The notes under the pieces were generated by a model, which was not told the origin of the DNA, searched no databases, and saw nothing but the letters and a program-made list of their open reading frames with translations. A stretch of DNA of 22,136 nucleotides. Source: Sphingobacteriaceae bacterium (GTDB taxonomy: Bacteria; Bacteroidota; Bacteroidia; B-17B0; Aurantibacillaceae). Shown here in pieces: positions 1-7,158 of this stretch. Position 1 is the stretch's first letter; each line of letters opens with the position of its first letter. The stretch is from NCBI GenBank assembly GCA_023251695.1, contig JAHEYE010000038.1, forward strand, positions 1 to 22,136, in the 5' to 3' direction. A program made the translations under genes and the position numbers.

Positions 1-436
1 TATCAGAATAAAAAGCCTCATCTGTTGCCCTGAACATATGTTTATCATGTTTCTTGCTCCGCTTTTTGGCTTTCCTTTCAATAAGTAATTTGTATCCCTT
101 GCTTACTAAATCTTCTTTGTATTTAGCAAAGGTTAACCTGCTTGAAAACTGATAAATGATATGGTTTTCTGACGCATCGCTTGTGTACTCATACAATACA
201 AGATAGGATTTCAAATCATCATAAGTGTTTTTAACGCGCCAGGTCCGCCTTACAAAATTACTATCGGTAATAAATTCAATATTGCTGGCTTCCCATCCTT
301 TAGCAGCAAGCTGAATGGAAATGGAATCTGCATCCTGATGGGGGAAACGAATGAGTTCATCTGCAGTTAATGTCTGGGCATTTAACGCGAATCCGGTATA
401 AATGAATAAAGAAAGTATAAAGTATTTTATTTTCAT
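1..436 (-). CDS. Secreted protein of unknown function, paralogue of its upstream neighbour (3' end beyond window)
   Basis: Reading the minus strand from the ATG at 436 gives 145 open codons running off the window edge, so the C-terminus is missing. The protein starts with a signal peptide (MKIKYFILSLFIYTGFALNAQ, cleavage probably after Ala-20 in NAQ). The rest aligns along its length with the gene at 442-984: both share an ELI element after the signal, W/FVRxTWxxKN, YxDLKSY, an xENxxIYQFS segment, and a lysine-rich stretch (residues about 116-128, ERKAKKRSKKHDK). I do not recognise the family, and no catalytic motif is visible. Only 5 bases separate the neighbour's stop from this ATG, so the two are almost certainly one transcript. 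Export to the periplasm or outside is inferred from the signal peptide; function is unknown. Confidence 0.8.
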   Translation of the reverse strand, partial: MKIKYFILSLFIYTGFALNAQTLTADELIRFPHQDADSISIQLAAKGWEASNIEFITDSNFVRRTWRVKNTYDDLKSYLVLYEYTSDASENHIIYQFSSRLTFAKYKEDLVSKGYKLLIERKAKKRSKKHDKHMFRATDEAFYSD

Positions 437-441
437 TGGCT

Positions 442-984
442 TCATTTATCTTCTTCTAATATATTTTTTGCAACACGTGATTTGGAATTATAGGTACTAA
501 CTAAAAATGTATTAAACCCGAGAAGAAAAACTTCTTTTAGACTGAGGAGTGAGAAAGTTTTCTCGTTGAGGAATAATTCTTCCTTATCCTTATATTTAGT
601 TTTATCCTTTTTCTTTTTCTTCTTTTTTTCCTTTTGCAATTTATAACCTGTTTTTTTCAAGTCCGCCTTAAAACCATTAAAAGCCTCGCGGTCAGAAAAC
701 TGATAAATGGTATAATTTTCAAGGCTGTCGGCATCCGACTTATAATACTGGAAATACGATTTAAGATCGTTGTAATTATTCTTAATCATCCAGGTCATGC
801 GCACAAACCCACTGTCTTTATTAATCTCATAACCATGCTGACTCCAGCTTCTCTTATTGAGACTTTCGCCAAAAGTCATTGCATCGGTACGGGGTGAAGT
901 AATGAGCTCTGTAATGCTTAAAATTTGGGCATTGATTACCGAGCAAAAAATAAGGAAACTGAAAAAAGAAATACTTTTTTTCAT
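442..984 (-). CDS. Secreted protein of unknown function with a polylysine linker (tandem paralogue)
   Basis: A 180-residue protein with a signal peptide (residues 1-20, MKKSISFFSF then LIFCSVINAQ). A mixed domain follows (about 25-115) with the motifs FVRMTW, NYNDLKSYFQYY and ENYTIYQFSDR. Residues 118-130 are almost all lysine, and a more hydrophobic tail (145-170) completes the protein. The same order of elements occurs in the following gene at 1-436, so this is a tandem duplication that has diverged. The lysine run is encoded by an A-rich tract that could vary in length between strains. No known fold or active-site motif is recognised. The hydrophobic stretch near 151-162 might be a strand or a weak membrane segment. 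Real-gene status rests on the paralogue and signal peptide; function is not assigned. Confidence 0.8.
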   Translation of the reverse strand: MKKSISFFSFLIFCSVINAQILSITELITSPRTDAMTFGESLNKRSWSQHGYEINKDSGFVRMTWMIKNNYNDLKSYFQYYKSDADSLENYTIYQFSDREAFNGFKADLKKTGYKLQKEKKKKKKKDKTKYKDKEELFLNEKTFSLLSLKEVFLLGFNTFLVSTYNSKSRVAKNILEEDK

Positions 985-1064
985 AGAACTAAAGGTACTT
1001 AATTTTGAGGCACTCTAAAACGTTTTTTGAGAATAAATCAGACCTCAATTGTTAATAAACCCAA

Positions 1065-1493
1065 TCAGTATCCGGCTTTGTCGGGATCATACGAATTAAA
1101 AGTGCCAAGTGCTTTTGCGATTAAAATATTATTCCTGTTGGTGGCAAAAACATCGCAGCTTACAATAATAAGCCTATTGCCTTTCTGTTCTACTTTCGCA
1201 ACCGCTTTTAGTTGATCATCTAATAATGCCGGGTTCATAAAATTGGTTTTATACTCAACGGTACTTATTACTTTGTTCTCTTTGTGAACTGCACTTAAAG
1301 CCGCTACACCTAAGGCACCGTCAATCAGCGCTGCAATTACGCCACCATGCGCTGCTAATGGCGTTGCTAAATGGGTTTTGGTAATTTTGAGATGATATTC
1401 GAGATGACCATCACTTATTATTTTAAAATCCATCCCCAAAAATTTACCAAAATGATTATTGGCACTGTATTTTTCTATTAAATTATTTTCCAT
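1065..1493 (-). CDS. PaaI-family (hotdog-fold) acyl-CoA thioesterase
   Basis: This 142-residue protein has the hallmark of PaaI-like thioesterases: an HGG turn (His-49, Gly-50, Gly-51) followed at the usual distance by an acidic residue in the central helix (Asp-58) in HGGVIAALIDGALG. The downstream strands (STVEYKTNFMNPA and the LxAxAKVEQKGNRLIIVSCDVF region) fit the family. Members hydrolyse CoA thioesters, often of aromatic or medium-chain acyl groups, in the cytoplasm. The substrate here cannot be read from sequence. Length is normal for the family. There is no signal peptide. It lies 80 bp upstream of the secreted paralogue pair on the same strand and is divergent from the SRPBCC gene across 52 bp. 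A functional link with either is not evident. Confidence 0.88.
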   Translation of the reverse strand: MENNLIEKYSANNHFGKFLGMDFKIISDGHLEYHLKITKTHLATPLAAHGGVIAALIDGALGVAALSAVHKENKVISTVEYKTNFMNPALLDDQLKAVAKVEQKGNRLIIVSCDVFATNRNNILIAKALGTFNSYDPDKAGY

Positions 1494-1545
1494 AAACCGA
1501 ACAAATATTTTATATATTTAAGGCATAAATTTAAACTAAAAAAAG

Positions 1546-2559
1546 ATGAAAAAAGTTTTGTATGTAATTATCGGCCTTCTTGCCGTTTATTTAATTCTCT
1601 GCCTTGTTGGTAAATCAGAAGCAAAAGTTGAACGCTCTGTTACCATTAATGCCTCAGCAGATGCCGTTAAAGCCGCAATCTCTGACCATAAAGTGTTTCA
1701 TGATAATTGGTCGCCATGGACCGAAAAAGACCCTGATGCTAAAATGACTTACGAAGGTGAAGCCGGAAAGCCCGGTCATAAAATGTCATGGGAGAGTCAG
1801 GTAAAAGATGTTGGAAAAGGAAGTATGACCTTGAATGGATTTAATGGGGATAGTATTTTACAAACCCTGCATTTTGATGATTTCGGCGATAGCAAAGTGT
1901 ATCATATTATGAAATCAGAAAACAACATGGTAAATGTAACCTGGGGTATGCAATCGCAAACGCCTTTCTTTTTCCGTGGAATGATGATGTTTATGAATAT
2001 GGATGCAATGATTGGTCCGGATTACGAAAAAGGACTAAATAAATTAAAGACTTACCTCGAATCGATGCCTGCTGCACCGGCCGCAGCAAATTATGAAGTT
2101 AAAGAGCTTGATTGGACCGCAAAAACATTTGTGGGTAAAAAATCAGTGGTGACTTTTGATAAAATCGCTTCTTTCTACGGTGAAAATCTTGGAAAAATTA
2201 TGGGAGAGCTTGGAAAAAATAAAATTGAACCTAATATGGCGCCATTGGGAATTTTCTGGACTTTTGATGAACAAAAGCAGCAAACGGAAATGGCTGCTGC
2301 TATTAGTGTTCCGACTGGGACAAAATTAAAAGGCTACGAAGTTTGGGATGTACCTGCTTCAAAAGTATTGCATGTGGTTTATTATGGCGATTACAGTAAA
2401 ACCATGCCGGCGCATGCTGCAATAGGCGAGTACATGAAAAAGAATAATATGCAACAATCGCTGGTTATTGAAGAATATGCGAATGATCCACAAGAGGTAA
2501 AAGATACGGCCCAATGGATAACAAATATTTATTATATTCTAATGCCTTCAGGCAAATAA
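1546..2559 (+). CDS. Membrane-anchored SRPBCC domain + GyrI-like effector-binding domain protein
   Basis: A 337-residue fusion. Residues 3-24 form one hydrophobic segment, a probable membrane anchor (or uncleaved signal). Residues about 28-172 resemble SRPBCC/polyketide-cyclase-like domains: VERSVTINASADAVKAAISDH at the start, a conserved WSPW, and MSWES. Such domains make a deep hydrophobic ligand pocket. After an Ala/Pro linker (about 174-181), residues 182-335 look like a GyrI-like domain (integron-associated / AraC effector-binding fold), with PLGIFW and YEVWDVPASKVLHVVYYGDYSK. Both domains bind small hydrophobic or cationic ligands in known relatives, so a ligand-binding or lipid-handling role at the inner membrane is plausible but inferred. 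It converges on msrA, sharing a terminator. There is no DNA-binding domain, so it is unlikely to be a transcription factor itself. Confidence 0.85.
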   Translation: MKKVLYVIIGLLAVYLILCLVGKSEAKVERSVTINASADAVKAAISDHKVFHDNWSPWTEKDPDAKMTYEGEAGKPGHKMSWESQVKDVGKGSMTLNGFNGDSILQTLHFDDFGDSKVYHIMKSENNMVNVTWGMQSQTPFFFRGMMMFMNMDAMIGPDYEKGLNKLKTYLESMPAAPAAANYEVKELDWTAKTFVGKKSVVTFDKIASFYGENLGKIMGELGKNKIEPNMAPLGIFWTFDEQKQQTEMAAAISVPTGTKLKGYEVWDVPASKVLHVVYYGDYSKTMPAHAAIGEYMKKNNMQQSLVIEEYANDPQEVKDTAQWITNIYYILMPSGK

Positions 2560-2572
2560 TTTAATGCAAATT

Positions 2573-2605
2573 AAAAGCCCCGACGAAATTGCCGGGGCTT
2601 TTTTT
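2573..2605. terminator. Bidirectional intrinsic terminator between the SRPBCC gene and msrA
   Basis: A perfect 10-bp stem, AAAAGCCCCG (2573-2582) with CGGGGCTTTT (2593-2602), closes a 10-base loop. It is followed by more T on the plus strand and has an A-run on the other side, so it can work in both directions. It lies between the convergent stops and touches the stop codon of msrA at 2604-2606. Confidence 0.9.
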
Positions 2606-3260
2606 ATTTCTTCATTTTGTCTTTAAAAACTTTCTCAAATTTTTCGACCTTTGGCTGAATTACAAAACGGCAATAAGGTTCGCTTCCGTTCTGATTAAAA
2701 TAATTCTGATGATAATCTTCAGCAACATAAAAGTTTGTATAAGCAGAAATTTCAGTCACCACCGGATTATCCCAGGCACCCGATTTATTTAATTCGGCCT
2801 TATATTTTTCGGCCAGTTCTTTTTGTTCATCGTTATGGTAAAACACTACTGAACGGTATTGTGTGCCATGATCGTTGCCTTGCTGATTTAAAGTAGTAGG
2901 GTCGTGTACCTTCCAAAATACTTCAAGTAATTCTTTAAAACTTATTTTCGTCTTATCATAAGTGATCTGACAAACTTCTGCATGTCCGGTTGTTCCATTA
3001 CACACTTCACGGTAGGCGGGGTTCTTTATGTTCCCACCGGAATAACCTGATTCAACTTTTGTAACGCCTTCGAGTTTTTGAAACACTGCTTCAACACACC
3101 AGAAACATCCGGCGCCAAGCGTTGCCATTTCTGTTGTTTCTGTACTTGTTTTATTGTCCATAATTACTTTTTGTTTAGTTACCGGTGCTTGTGAGCAGGC
3201 GGTAAAAAAAATAGCCGTAAACAAGGTTACAGCTACTTTATATTTAAGATTTAAATTCAT
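2604..3260 (-). CDS. msrA: Peptide methionine-S-sulfoxide reductase MsrA, predicted lipoprotein
   Basis: MsrA reduces the S-epimer of methionine sulfoxide in oxidised proteins. The active-site motif GAGCFWC is present (residues 49-55, nucleophile Cys-52), with the family's EAVF, GYSGG, GTTGHAE, DPTTLNQQGNDHGTQYRS and AEDYHQNYF blocks and a C-terminal EPYC that could provide a recycling cysteine. The first 22 residues form a lipoprotein signal ending in the lipobox FTAC (Cys-22). The enzyme is therefore predicted to be anchored in the periplasmic or outer membrane rather than cytoplasmic, which implies repair of envelope proteins. An internal Met-34 or Met-45 start would give a cytosolic form, but the clear lipobox argues for the long start. 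It lies 47 bp after the small secreted gene at 3308-3799, and a hairpin-forming repeat ends one base before its ATG. Confidence 0.95.
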   Translation of the reverse strand: MNLNLKYKVAVTLFTAIFFTACSQAPVTKQKVIMDNKTSTETTEMATLGAGCFWCVEAVFQKLEGVTKVESGYSGGNIKNPAYREVCNGTTGHAEVCQITYDKTKISFKELLEVFWKVHDPTTLNQQGNDHGTQYRSVVFYHNDEQKELAEKYKAELNKSGAWDNPVVTEISAYTNFYVAEDYHQNYFNQNGSEPYCRFVIQPKVEKFEKVFKDKMKK

Positions 3261-3261
3261 A

Positions 3262-3281
3262 CTGTATTGTTTATTATACAG
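3262..3281 (-). promoter_or_regulatory. Inverted repeat CTGTAT-N8-ATACAG directly before the msrA start
   Basis: A perfect 6-bp inverted repeat (3262-3267 and 3276-3281) with an 8-base spacer ends one base upstream of the msrA ATG (3258-3260). In the transcript it could form a small AT-rich hairpin over the ribosome-binding region; in DNA it could be an operator. It resembles a LexA-type CTGT...ACAG box, but the spacing (N12 between CTGT and ACAG) is 4 bp too long for the enterobacterial form. The role is inferred only. Confidence 0.35.
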
Positions 3282-3307
3282 ACGAACAGAAATTATAATC
3301 CTTACAC

Positions 3308-3799
3308 TTACTTGCCTCCATAAGGCTCTTTATCATCTTTTTTCTTCTTTGGTTTGGCATATTTTTCTTTGCCATTGAACACAAACATTTTCTTTAATTT
3401 ATCATTTTTTGTGATTTTTATTTCACCGTCAATATCAAAATTATCGATTTTGCAGGTCATGATGAAAGTCTGGTCTTTATCATCGGTATAACTGCATTCT
3501 ACTTCGAAATAAGAGATTTCAGTTTCGGTTTCGTCGATATAGGCCGAGTCTTTATTAACTTTATACTTCATCCATTTATATTCGAATTTATCGAAAAGGT
3601 AATTACTGAAAAGCTTACCGTCTTTAAACTCAAGTTCATCAGTAGCGCCTTTTTTCGAATTATTACCCTCTTTAACTTCAATAATGATAATATCATATTT
3701 CCTTTTTCCCAAAGGATCTTTTTCTTTAAGCGCTGCGTTTCCAAACAGGAATAGTAATGCAGGTATTAAAAGAAATTTTAGTGCGTGTTTTGTTGACAT
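3308..3799 (-). CDS. Small secreted protein of unknown function
   Basis: A 163-residue protein with a basic N-terminus and hydrophobic core (residues 8-22, LKFLLIPALLFLFGN), consistent with a signal peptide cleaved after NAA. The mature part has alternating strands and charged turns (KYDIIIIEVKEG, DELEFKDGKLFSNYLFDKFEYKW, FEVECSYTDDKDQTFIMTCKI), suggesting a small beta-rich fold like the lipocalin-type domains common in Bacteroidota, and a lysine-rich tail (KPKKKKDDK, near 151-159). Two cysteines (in VECSY and MTCKI) lie on neighbouring strands and could form a disulfide. It is upstream of msrA on the same strand with a 47-bp gap, so co-expression is likely. I do not recognise a named family. 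Confidence 0.75.
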   Translation of the reverse strand: MSTKHALKFLLIPALLFLFGNAALKEKDPLGKRKYDIIIIEVKEGNNSKKGATDELEFKDGKLFSNYLFDKFEYKWMKYKVNKDSAYIDETETEISYFEVECSYTDDKDQTFIMTCKIDNFDIDGEIKITKNDKLKKMFVFNGKEKYAKPKKKKDDKEPYGGK

Positions 3800-3817
3800 A
3801 TTTGTAGCTTAGATATG

Positions 3818-3838
3818 GGTAAATGTAATAATTTTACC
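3818..3838. promoter_or_regulatory. Inverted repeat GGTAAA-N9-TTTACC between divergent genes
   Basis: In the 65-bp gap between the minus-strand gene starting at 3799 and rarA starting at 3865 there is a perfect 6-bp inverted repeat (3818-3823 and 3833-3838, 9-base spacer). Its place between divergent starts suits an operator for one or both genes, but short AT-rich repeats also arise by chance. No clear promoter box was recognised here. Confidence 0.25.
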
Positions 3839-3864
3839 TCAAATTAAAAGTTAAAAAAGCTAAC

Positions 3865-5136
3865 ATGCAACCATTAGCCGAAAGGGTAAGACCAAAAGAT
3901 TTAAACAGTTATACAGGGCAGGAACATATTATAGGCGAAGGTTCAGCTTTACGTAATGCCATTTCACAAAACTTATTGCCTTCTCTTATTTTATGGGGAC
4001 CGCCGGGGGTAGGGAAGACAACATTAGCATTAATTATTTCGCTGACCTTAAAACGGCCTTTTTATTCGTTGAGTGCGATTAATTCGGGAGTGAAAGATGT
4101 AAGGGAAGTAATAGATAAAGCAAAAGAAAACAATTTTTTTACACAAGATAAACCTGTTTTGTTTATTGATGAGATTCACCGTTTCAGTAAATCGCAGCAG
4201 GATTCTTTATTAGGGGCAGTTGAAAAAGGGATTGTTACATTAATTGGCGCTACAACTGAAAATCCGAGCTTTGAAGTTATTCCGGCTCTTTTATCGCGTT
4301 GCCAGATTTATGTATTAAAACACCTGGAAGAACATCATTTATTAAGTATTTTAAAAAATGCCATTGAAAAGGATGAAATTTTAAGAAAACGGAAAATTGA
4401 ATTGAAAGAAACTGAAGCCTTATACAGGGTTTCGGGCGGAGATGCACGTAAATTATTGAATGCATTGGAAATTGTTGTCAATTCCTCCCATCAAAATGAA
4501 GTTACGGTAAGTAATGAGTTTGTTTTGAATTGCATTCAGAATAATCTGGCTTTATATGATAAGAACGGCGAACAGCATTACGATATCATTTCTGCATTTA
4601 TTAAATCAATGCGTGGTTCCGACCCCAATGGTGCAGTGTATTGGTTAGCCAGAATGCTTGAGGGTGGGGAAGACCCGCTTTTTATCGCAAGACGCATGGT
4701 TATATTGGCGAGTGAAGACATCGGAAACGCAAACCCGACCGCTTTGGTAATCGCAAATAATTGTTTTCAGGCGGTGAATGTAATCGGTATGCCTGAAGGA
4801 AGAATTGTTTTATCACAAACTGCAACTTATTTAGCTTGTTCCGCAAAAAGTAATGCTGCTTATATGGCGATTGAGGAGGCTATAGGGGCTGTAAGAGCCA
4901 AGGGTGATTTACCGGTACCTCTGCATTTACGGAATGCGCCTACAAAACTGATGAAGAATCTTGATTACGGAAAAGATTATAAATATGCCCATGTCCACGA
5001 AAATAATTTTGTGGATCTTGAGTTCCTTCCCGAAGAACTATCAGGCAAATTATTTTACGATCCTAATAATAATCCCCGTGAAAATGAATTACGCGCCTTT
5101 TTGAAAACCAGATGGAAAGAGAAGTACGGTTACTGA
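3865..5136 (+). CDS. rarA: Replication-associated recombination protein A (RarA/MgsA), AAA+ ATPase
   Basis: RarA is a homo-oligomeric AAA+ ATPase of the clamp-loader clade. It acts at stalled replication forks and single-strand gaps and interacts with SSB. The N-terminus PLAERVRPKDLNSYTGQEHI is typical. Walker A is GPPGVGKTT (residues 45-53), Walker B LFIDEIH (around Asp-102/Glu-103), and sensor 1 lies in GATTENPSFE (128-137). The family-specific C-terminal half, which forms the tetramerisation region, is complete: DIISAFIKSMRGSDPNGAVYWLARML, SEDIGNANP, and GDLPVPLHLRNAPTKLMK. Length (423) is normal. The start is the first ATG and fits the family. Its last 7 bases overlap the end of the convergent phosphatase gene. 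Confidence 0.97.
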   Translation: MQPLAERVRPKDLNSYTGQEHIIGEGSALRNAISQNLLPSLILWGPPGVGKTTLALIISLTLKRPFYSLSAINSGVKDVREVIDKAKENNFFTQDKPVLFIDEIHRFSKSQQDSLLGAVEKGIVTLIGATTENPSFEVIPALLSRCQIYVLKHLEEHHLLSILKNAIEKDEILRKRKIELKETEALYRVSGGDARKLLNALEIVVNSSHQNEVTVSNEFVLNCIQNNLALYDKNGEQHYDIISAFIKSMRGSDPNGAVYWLARMLEGGEDPLFIARRMVILASEDIGNANPTALVIANNCFQAVNVIGMPEGRIVLSQTATYLACSAKSNAAYMAIEEAIGAVRAKGDLPVPLHLRNAPTKLMKNLDYGKDYKYAHVHENNFVDLEFLPEELSGKLFYDPNNNPRENELRAFLKTRWKEKYGY

Positions 5137-5585
5137 TAACGTTGTAGCAAGGCATCGCTTGTTTTCCAAATCATTTGAAATACATTTTCGAAACCTGTTT
5201 CACCACCATAGTAAGGGTCGGGAACTTCCATGTTTTGATTGGGGTGAGAAATGTTTAGAAATAAATCGACTTTCTGTTTGTCACTTTGGTTTCGAGCTAA
5301 CTTTAAAACGTTTTGCAAATTACTTTTGTCCATCACGTAAATTTTATCAAACACATCAAAATCTTCAACAATAAATTGTCGTGCACGTAATGGCGATAAA
5401 TCTATTTTGTGTTTTTTGGCGTTGGCAACAGTTCTTGCATCGGGAGCTTCATCAGTATGATAATTAGATGTTCCCGCAGAATCAATGGTAATTGGAAGTT
5501 TTTTTTCTTTGACTAAATGCAATAAAACACCTTCTGCTAAAGGTGAGCGGCAAATGTTACCCAGACAAACTACTAAAATTTTCAT
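5130..5585 (-). CDS. Low-molecular-weight protein-tyrosine phosphatase
   Basis: A 151-residue cytoplasmic phosphatase of the LMW-PTP family, which dephosphorylates phosphotyrosine (and in some homologues phosphoarginine). The P-loop CLGNICRS (Cys-7 nucleophile, Arg-13, Ser-14) is at the N-terminus as expected. The general acid is Asp-123 in VPDPYYGG. DSAGTSNYHTDEAPDARTVANA is the conserved second block. All catalytic residues are present. Bacterial relatives often act on tyrosine kinases of polysaccharide export, but there is no such kinase in this window. The ATG (5583-5585) directly abuts the stop of the YbjN-like gene (5586-5588), implying one transcript with prfA. The end overlaps rarA by 7 bp tail to tail. 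Confidence 0.95.
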   Translation of the reverse strand: MKILVVCLGNICRSPLAEGVLLHLVKEKKLPITIDSAGTSNYHTDEAPDARTVANAKKHKIDLSPLRARQFIVEDFDVFDKIYVMDKSNLQNVLKLARNQSDKQKVDLFLNISHPNQNMEVPDPYYGGETGFENVFQMIWKTSDALLQRYQ

Positions 5586-5969
5586 TTAAGCAAATTTTGC
5601 CCTGAATATATCGTTGTAATAAGCGATGCGGGTAATGTTTTTAAAAATGCGGTCTTCATCCACTTCGTTAGCTTCTGTTGTAAATTTTAAATAAACATTA
5701 TTTTCAGTAACCGTAAATGCTGCTTCGCAAAAACCATGATTTTCTTCTAACAATAATTTAAAAAACTCAGCTTGTTCATCGGGCGGAACTTCGCAAACTA
5801 AACTCATCGCCTGGAAAAAAGTGTGACCATCTTCTTCCCAAACATCAATCATTACTTCTGTGTTTTCGTCTTTGGCAATATTCCATTGACCTTCTTCAGT
5901 CCGTGCTTCATCAGGATCTAATCCCATTTTGCGTAACACATTTTCTACTTTTATAATTATTTCTTTCAT
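5586..5969 (-). CDS. YbjN-like domain protein
   Basis: A 127-residue acidic, soluble protein without signal or membrane segments. The pattern fits the YbjN / type III-chaperone-like fold: an N-terminal helix (KEIIIKVENVLRKMG), a two-strand element (EGQWNIAKDENTEVMIDVWEEDGHTFFQAMSLVCEVP), a helix (DEQAEFFKLLLEEN) and two further strands ending in a C-terminal helix. YbjN-family proteins are implicated in stress tolerance and motility in enterobacteria, but the biochemical role is not known. It sits between prfA (42 bp upstream) and the phosphatase (stop abutting start), so the three genes are probably co-transcribed. The family call is made from fold pattern and is less sure than its neighbours. 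Confidence 0.75.
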   Translation of the reverse strand: MKEIIIKVENVLRKMGLDPDEARTEEGQWNIAKDENTEVMIDVWEEDGHTFFQAMSLVCEVPPDEQAEFFKLLLEENHGFCEAAFTVTENNVYLKFTTEANEVDEDRIFKNITRIAYYNDIFRAKFA

Positions 5970-6011
5970 TTCTAAACTAATATTTCAAGATTCTTAATTC
6001 CTCATTCTTAA

Positions 6012-7085
6012 TTATCCTAACCCACCTTCTTTTAATCTTTCTGCATTTTCAGCAAACTGTAAAGCATCAATCATTTCCTGAATATCACCATTTGTAAATT
6101 CAGTTAAATTATATAAGGTTAAATTAATCCGGTGATCTGTAATTCGGTTTTGAGGATAATTGTAAGTTCTGATTTTTGCACTTCTATCGCCTGTGCTCAC
6201 CATTGTTTTTCTTTTCTTTGTAGTTTCAGTCATGCGTTTTTGATATTCGATATCATATAACTTCGAACGCAACATCTGCATTGCTTTTTCACGATTACCT
6301 AATTGATTCCTTTCAGTTTGGCAAGTCACCACAATTCCGCTGGGTTTATGTGTAAGGATAACCTTACTCTCCACTTTATTTACGTTTTGTCCACCCGCAC
6401 CGCCGCTTCGTGCAGTTGCAATTTCTATATCCGAGTCTTTTAATTCTACGTCTAGCTCTTCTGCCTCAGGTAAAACAACCACGGTAGCGGCCGAAGTATG
6501 AACACGCCCTTGCTGTTCAGTAGCAGGTACACGCTGAACACGATGAACGCCACTTTCAAACTTTAAAATACCATAAGCACCCGGGCCTTTTACATTAAAA
6601 ACTACCTCCTTAAAACCACCCATGGTTCCTTCGCTAATATCTACTACTTCCACCTGAAAACCTTTTTTATCGCAATAGCGTTTATACATTTCAAATAAAT
6701 TTCCTGCAAAAATAGAAGCTTCGTCGCCGCCTGTTCCTGCGCGCAATTCCATCACACAGTTTTTATTATCTTCGGGGTCTTTGGGTATCAGTAGTAATCT
6801 TATTTCTTCTGCTATTTTTTCCTCTTTTAGCCTGTTTTCCTCTAATTCGGCTTTCGCCATATCCAAAAAATCTTTATCCTTTTCATTAGCTAAAACTTCT
6901 TTGGCCTGGTCGATATTATCAATCACTTTTTTATATTCGGCGTAAACTTCTACAACTGCTTGAAGCTCTTTATATTCGATATTCAGTTTTTTGAACAGCC
7001 TCATGTCGGAGATTACAATGGGGTCCGACAGCTTTAATTCCACATCATGAAAACGGCGTTTTATTTCTTCAAGTTTTTCGAGCAT
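6012..7085 (-). CDS. prfA: Peptide chain release factor 1
   Basis: RF1 recognises UAA and UAG in the ribosomal A site and triggers peptide release. The stop-codon-reading motif is PAT (residues 187-189), which marks RF1 as opposed to the SPF of RF2. The catalytic GGQ is at 231-233 in SGGAGGQNVNKVES; its Gln is the usual target of PrmC methylation. Length (357) and N-terminus (MLEKLEEIKRRFHDVE) are typical, so the start is secure. Unlike the common enterobacterial order, prmC does not follow. Instead the YbjN-like and LMW-PTP genes lie downstream. A -7-like box sits upstream at 7106-7113. Confidence 0.98.
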   Translation of the reverse strand: MLEKLEEIKRRFHDVELKLSDPIVISDMRLFKKLNIEYKELQAVVEVYAEYKKVIDNIDQAKEVLANEKDKDFLDMAKAELEENRLKEEKIAEEIRLLLIPKDPEDNKNCVMELRAGTGGDEASIFAGNLFEMYKRYCDKKGFQVEVVDISEGTMGGFKEVVFNVKGPGAYGILKFESGVHRVQRVPATEQQGRVHTSAATVVVLPEAEELDVELKDSDIEIATARSGGAGGQNVNKVESKVILTHKPSGIVVTCQTERNQLGNREKAMQMLRSKLYDIEYQKRMTETTKKRKTMVSTGDRSAKIRTYNYPQNRITDHRINLTLYNLTEFTNGDIQEMIDALQFAENAERLKEGGLG

Positions 7086-7105
7086 AAAGGTTCAAAAATA
7101 GGTGG

Positions 7106-7136
7106 CAAATTTAAACAAATAACCGGGCTAATAAAG
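7106..7136 (-). promoter_or_regulatory. Candidate prfA promoter (Bacteroidota type)
   Basis: On the minus strand TAAATTTG (7106-7113) matches the -7 consensus TAnnTTTG. It stands 20 bases from the prfA ATG. Nineteen bases further upstream CTTT (7133-7136) is a weak -33 match. A second TATTTTTG (7093-7100) is too close to the ATG unless the message is nearly leaderless. Confidence 0.4.
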
Positions 7137-7158
7137 GTTATAGGTTTTAAAATTTGTT

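Noticed and set aside
634..897. 87-codon plus-strand frame opposite the polylysine protein
   Set aside because: It lies wholly within the real minus-strand gene, has no signal or motif, and its content follows the complement of that gene.
3262..3281. LexA/SOS box before msrA
   Set aside because: CTGT and ACAG are 12 bases apart rather than 8, and LexA boxes differ in Bacteroidota; kept only as an unassigned inverted repeat.
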